DNA of 64,000 bases from Malania oleifera (taxonomy: Eukaryota > Streptophyta > Magnoliopsida > Santalales > Ximeniaceae), in contig NC_080420.1 of the NCBI RefSeq assembly GCF_029873635.1, forward strand, positions 50,483,457 through 50,547,456, written 5' to 3'. Each line of letters opens with the position of its first letter. The first letter of the stretch is position 1. Below the pieces are notes generated by a model. That model had not been told where the DNA came from. It did not search any database and worked only from the letters and a program-made list of their open reading frames with translations. The translations under genes and the position numbers were made by a program. Shown here piece after piece: positions 59,565 through 64,000 of this stretch.

Positions 59565-60120
59565 TTTGACTGTCCCTATCTATTATTATGATTTTAAAAT
59601 ATTGTGCAAAGATACCAATGCTTAGCAGAAAACACAAATCAATCGGATCGTGCAATGCAGCAACTAACAATGAATGAATACGAAAACAATCAATCACACG
59701 GATAATAAAGGAAATTAAATAAAACACACGATACAAGAATTTACGTGGTTCAACAATGTGTCTACGTCTACAGGAACAAGCAGCTGAATATCACTATCAA
59801 TCACAAATAAGGGTTACAATATAGTTTATATGCTAACTCTGCAGGTACAAAAGATTTAGGAAGTTCCTAAAATATCCTTGTAGTAATCCCTAAAGGAAAA
59901 TCCTTCGAATTTCCCAACCTACTGATCTTCCAGATTCAAAATTTGAAATCTTCGCCGACTAAAGCCATCAACGGTTTTAGCAAACTATCAACAGTTTAAT
60001 ACCGAGACTGAGTTGCAAAGACTGAAACTATCAACGATTTCGAGCAAATCGTCAACAGTTTTCTCCCGAGGGTAAACCATCGATGTAACTATCAACCAAA
60101 CCGTCAACTGTCTTCTTCCT
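59565..60120 (-). mobile_element. Ty1/copia (Tork-like) LTR remnant, minus strand
   Basis: TTTACGTGGTTCAACAATGTGTCTACGTCT at 59742-59772 is the LTR downstream block typical of Tork-like elements and similar to that in the SIRE-type LTRs. An array of catcaacgg/aatcgtcaacagtt-like palindromes lies at 59945-60115. It is placed downstream, on the minus strand, of the RNase H remnant at 60790-61635, as a 3' LTR would be. Its exact ends are not determined. Confidence 0.5.
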
Positions 60121-60789
60121 ACAGTTCAGCTTCCTTGTTTTCATCACCATGCTTTCCATGTGCTTATGTTCCACTCAATATGAGTAGATCTGCATCTACT
60201 AAGTATGCCCATAAATTGACTCCAAAATCTATGGCTGAAAAACCAGACTTTCAAAACCCACTAATGTCAAATTCAGGGACCACAAAAACTCAACTAGCAA
60301 AAAAGATCTTAGGATAAAGAGGTACCATATCATATGTGTAACAAGAACGAACATGACACAACCAGTTGCTAGTATAACTTGCTCGTACAGGGGTTTGAAA
60401 GCTTTTCAGTCAAGACTGGTCGGGGCTTTGGAGTGGAAGAATCTACATCAACAAAGCACGGTGCTAGAAAGAAGGGTCGGTTCCTCATACTCCCCATGAG
60501 TATGTCCGGGGTCAATCGTTTAGATCAACTTTCCCTCCCCACCTCCCTTTTTTTTAGTCTCATGGTTCGAAGGGCTTGTTATCCACTAGGCTCTTCTCTT
60601 TGCTCTTGCCATCAAATTCCTTACTTTTGAGAATCGTCTCCCTTTTTTACATGAATTCCTTTAGGCAAGAAAGGAGCGAAGGGAGGCAAACTCCTGTATC
60701 AAGCAAGAAGCACACTGAAGGCTTAAGAGAGAGACCTCTACCCGCAGCTCCAATTGAAAACATAACTCGTAGATTCACTTGGGACAATA
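60121..60789 (-). other. 3' untranslated part of a Tork-like copia, or inserted sequence of unknown origin
   Basis: More GC-rich than its surroundings and without coding support, although several short open frames overlap here. It follows the RNase H stop on the minus strand, so it could be the element's 3' untranslated region. Phrases such as 'aagaaaggagcgaagggagg' and 'cagtcaagactggtcggggc' resemble plant organellar intergenic DNA in style, which I cannot verify. Confidence 0.3.
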
Positions 60790-61635
60790 GGTTGGGGCGC
60801 CTCCCTTCTAGCAACTGGAGACATTGATTAAGCTTGGTCCAAGCAATGCTTGAACTTGTCCGTAGTAACAAGCTTGGTCAACATACAAGTTGCATTCTGA
60901 GATGTGCAAACTTTCTCAAGTAGTAGTTCACCAGAAGCAACAAATTCCCTAATTTTGTGAAACCGCATGTCTTTGTGCTTGGTCCTCGCATGATGTACTT
61001 AGTTTTTTTCCAAATAGATGGCACTCTGACTATTATAATGCAACTAAACTCCAACTTACTAAATGCCTAACTTCTTGACCAATCTTGTAAGCCACAACAC
61101 TTCCTTGGAAGCTTCAGCCACTATCATACACTCTGATTTAGTAGTTTATAAGGCAACAAGTGACAATACCATAGACCTCCAATAAATAGTCCTCCCACAA
61201 AAGTGAATACATACCTGGTGGTAGACCTTCTATCATCCAAGTCCCCTACATAGTCTGCATCTACATAACCAACCACTAAAGGATCGCCTTGTTGTCTGCT
61301 GAACATAATGTCACAATTTATTGCACCCCTCAAGTATCTGAGAATCCATTTGACTGCATACCAATGTTGTTGATTTGGATTCGAAAATAACTTGCTCACC
61401 ACATTGACATCTTGTACTAGGTCTAGTCTTGTACATACCATAGCATACATTAAACACCTCACTGCACTAACATAGGGAACCTTTGATATGTCACAAACGT
61501 CATCATTCATATTTGGGCACTTGGTGGTTGACAACTCAAAATGATTCGCTAACGGTGTACTTACCGATTTTGCATTAGCCATGCTAAATCTCTCCAGCAC
61601 TTTTTCCACATATCTGTCCTGAAATAACCACAATC
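60790..61635 (-). pseudogene. Ty1/copia (Tork/Tnt1-like) RT end and RNase H
   Basis: The minus-strand frame from 61633 reads DRYVEKVLERFSMANAKSVSTPLANHFELS, then KVPYVSAVRCLMYAMVCTRLDLVQDV and WYAVKWILRYLRG. RNase H then gives VVGYVDADYVGDLDDRRSTTRYVFTF, with the catalytic Asp of DAD kept. After a frameshift near 61180 the rest continues in another frame: EYMIVAEASKEVLWLTRLVKKLG, HHARTKHKDMRFHKIREFV and ATCMLTKLVTTDKFKHCLD, ending near 60810. Only the 3' third of pol is present; the upstream part stops at about 61635. Confidence 0.85.
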
Positions 61636-61969
61636 TTCAAAATATTTTAATATTAAAATATCTAAAATTAAAAAAACAAAAATTAAAATATTATTTTTTA
61701 AAAAAATGAAAAATAAGAAAATGGAGTTAGCGTGTGGTCGCATGCATGTGCAAGCACACGTAGAGCGCGCTCTGGCACACACACGCCTACCACTTATTAA
61801 AATGACATTGTTTTCATAATTTTGAAATTATTATTATTATTTTAAAAAAATAATAAGGAAATAGTGTCGTTTTGGAGTCGCTCTTCCCCTTCTTCTTCTT
61901 CTTCTTCATTCCTTTAATAGGCATCCCATCCTAGCCCCCTTCCCCCCCCAAAATCTGCTAGAGCTACTT
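61636..61969. other. Unassigned sequence with short repeats
   Basis: A-rich stretch, then a segment of TG/CA and CG alternation (gcatgtgcaagcacacgtagagcgcgctctggcacacacacg, split here only for length at about 61740-61786) and a (CTT)n run at 61891-61906. It joins the copia remnant to the gypsy LTR. TACTT precedes that LTR. Confidence 0.35.
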
Positions 61970-63909
61970 TGTAGCGCACCGACCTACCACGTGGACCCGG
62001 GGGTGCCACTTAAGTGACGTCTATGTACCTGATACCATAATCATTATATAATTGTAGCGAAAATAAATGAAATAGTCCCCATAATCTTTTATCAAAGTTC
62101 TATACTATTAATATACATCAAAGTTCCTCTAACTCATAATACAAACCATAATATATACTCCGAGCTTCAACCCAACTTAATTACAAAAGTGTTCCTACTA
62201 ACACTCACAAAAATCTAATCGGCTATCAACTGTCCCGGAGTTCAGTAACCTCAACCTCAAGACGGTCCTAAAAAGATAATTTGTATAATAGGGTGAGACA
62301 CCTCTCAGTAAGGAAGATTAAGTTAACATCAGTGTGTGGTTAGCATGCTACCGTGTTTAAAAAAAACATTTATCTTTCATTTAACTGAAAATAGCATTTA
62401 TACATTATATTCACTCTATACTGTTGAAAATATTCATCTCGTTTCCATGGTATAAACAGGTTAGTAATCTAATAATATCATTTACATAAATCTACAGATA
62501 TGCATAAAAGACACTCCTTGGGACTAATGCCATTTACTTCCCCCATGGCATGGGTTGTGTAGCCTGAAGGCTGGACTTATGACCTAGGGGATATCAACCC
62601 AGATTAAGTCAAAACATACGTCTACATCTAATCTCCGACTATGTAGGCATCCACAACTTGCTTGTGGGAATCCGATTGCCCTACCATATCCTGAAAGTCC
62701 GGACTTCCAAGGAAGGTACCTCCTCTACTAAGGCTAATCGGTTGAGACCACCCTACACCTCCTCACGAACAATGTGGGCACACATGATCTAATAATGAAA
62801 CTTTAGCAATGGTACAGTGCACATAACATAACTGGTCCTCAAGATTCCTTAAGCATATCATGCAATTTAAGTAATAAAAATTGTATTACAATTCATTTTA
62901 TATAAAACCTGTCATAATATAAACTAGGCCTTCGCGGGCATCACATAAAACTATGCCCTTGTGGCCATCATAAAAAATTACTTGTATTTTCACAAACAAT
63001 TCCAATATTTCACAACATTTCATAACCAATTTTATCCATCTGCCACACAATTTTTCGTATACAGTATATCCTATTTATAGCGTCAAACAATATTTTCCAC
63101 CATTCATTTGTTTTTTTACTAAGAATATCATATTATATATCTTAGGTTTAAAAAGACCATTTGAACTGTTGGTTTTCGAAATAACAACTGAAAACATAAA
63201 TAGTCATATATAGTATTTTATTCGATTCACTTTATTAAAACTTCTGATTTAAGTTAATCCCATTACCTAGCTTACGAGAAAGCCTTCTGACACCCTTAAT
63301 CCACTCCTTACAGCATTTAAAGCTCAAAACCCTGAAACACATTTTCCCCAAATTAATCATCCCAACCCACAGAATACTTTACATTAAACGCTCCCTAGGC
63401 CTCCTATACTCCAAAACAACCATGAAATTCCAAAATACCTATTTACCCCGGTTTTGGAGTGGTGCCTAAAAAGACCCCATTTAAGAATCTACTCTGCTAG
63501 ACTTGTAGAGAATTTCCCCCTGATCCTCATGGTAGCTTTCGATCTTCGATATGGGCGACGAATGGCAAAGAAAACGAAGAGAGAGAGGGTGAGGCGCTGG
63601 CTAGAGAAAGAAATCTTAAGGAACTAAAATATCTATTTATAGGTCATTGACCCGGCTAACTTCGTCGATGAATTGACGCCTTCGTCGACGAGCTGTAGAA
63701 AGGCGTTCAATGTCGAATGAAGAGTTTTTTCGATGAACCTTAAGCCTGAAATTTTAGTTGTTCGGGATCTCTTCATCGACGACGCTTTAAACTTCGTCAA
63801 CAAACCATAGAAGGACTTTCATCGACGAAAACAAGGGATTCGTTGACAAAGCTCACTGAAATTACTTTTTAAAAATTTCCTTTATTTTTTCTAGGTTTGA
63901 GTTTCTATA
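61970..63909 (-). repeat. Ty3/gypsy 3' LTR (Tekay-like), minus strand
   Basis: On the plus strand it starts TGTAGCGCACCGACC and ends GAGTTTCTATA; on the minus strand it begins TATAGAAACTCAAACC, similar to TGTAGTAACCCAAATT at 39145 with the first G mutated. 1940 bp. Palindrome array (TTCGTCGACGA and variants) at 63655-63850, and a TATA box on the minus strand near 63638 (CTATAAATAG). A purine tract lies on its upstream side, so this is a 3' LTR whose element continues beyond the right edge. Confidence 0.8.
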
Positions 63910-64000
63910 TTCTCCCCCATTTATAAAAATTTCTCCCTAGAAATTTGCAAACTGATTCCCATCATATCCTTCTCTCACCACCCCTCTCTACCAAAGAGTA
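63910..64000 (-). other. Polypurine tract and 3' internal end of a gypsy element
   Basis: The minus strand reads TAAATGGGGGAGAA (63923-63910) directly before the LTR. Upstream on that strand is CAAATTTCTAGGGAGAAATTTT, the counterpart of AAATTTCGAGGACGAAATTTT at 14066. Coding parts are outside the window. Confidence 0.7.

Noticed and set aside
60135..60871. Overlapping short open frames on both strands
   Set aside because: They conflict with each other and with the copia RNase H reading on the minus strand. No domain signal.

Overview
The window is nuclear DNA from a flowering plant, probably a eudicot; the species cannot be told from it. Evidence: initiator tRNA-Met and tRNA-Asp primer sites, chromovirus, Athila/Tat and SIRE-type LTR retrotransposons, and a piece of plastid trnI-trnA DNA. 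It is AT-rich, full of homopolymers and microsatellites, and every long coding trace is a decayed retrotransposon. I found no convincing host protein gene.

Left part (1-24.6 kb): one nested stack. A Ty1/copia element read on the plus strand (21257-24560) was split by an Athila/Tat Ty3/gypsy element read on the minus strand (left of 1 to 21256: LTR, tRNA-Asp primer site, gag, then remnants of protease, RT start and integrase). That element then received a SIRE-type copia fragment (2360-5214), a Tekay-like chromovirus with both LTRs (5215-16115) and a SIRE-type solo LTR (17160-19260). The chromovirus 5' LTR itself holds another solo LTR (7097-8885).

Middle (24.6-39.1 kb): CACTA-like inverted repeats, a 364-bp plastid insertion (25662-26025), then a second stack. 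A large SIRE-type LTR on the minus strand (26112-35839) contains another LTR (27136-31346), which contains a third (28587-30719). The same host LTR also carries a hAT-like element with an 8-bp target duplication (32466-35603), which contains a solo LTR (32750-34999). The internal region of the outer element (35840-39144) is non-coding.

Right part (39.1-64 kb): a gypsy 5' LTR with primer site (39145-41405) abuts, in inverted orientation, a gypsy gag-pol remnant on the minus strand (41406-50895). That remnant is split by a two-LTR element without coding capacity (42899-50041), whose internal sequence is related to 35840-39144. Then come a gypsy LTR remnant, an Athila-like 3' non-coding piece, a CACTA-like non-autonomous element, a copia LTR trace, about 5 kb of AT-rich unassigned DNA with a probable SINE, a Tork-like copia 3' end, and a gypsy 3' LTR running off the right edge.

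The clearest cross-cutting signals are: premature stops that are nearly all CAG to TAG, CGA to TGA or TGG to TAG/TGA; arrays of short GTCGAC-like palindromes in the promoter-side region of LTRs from unrelated families; and a conserved block in the downstream part of ten copia LTRs.
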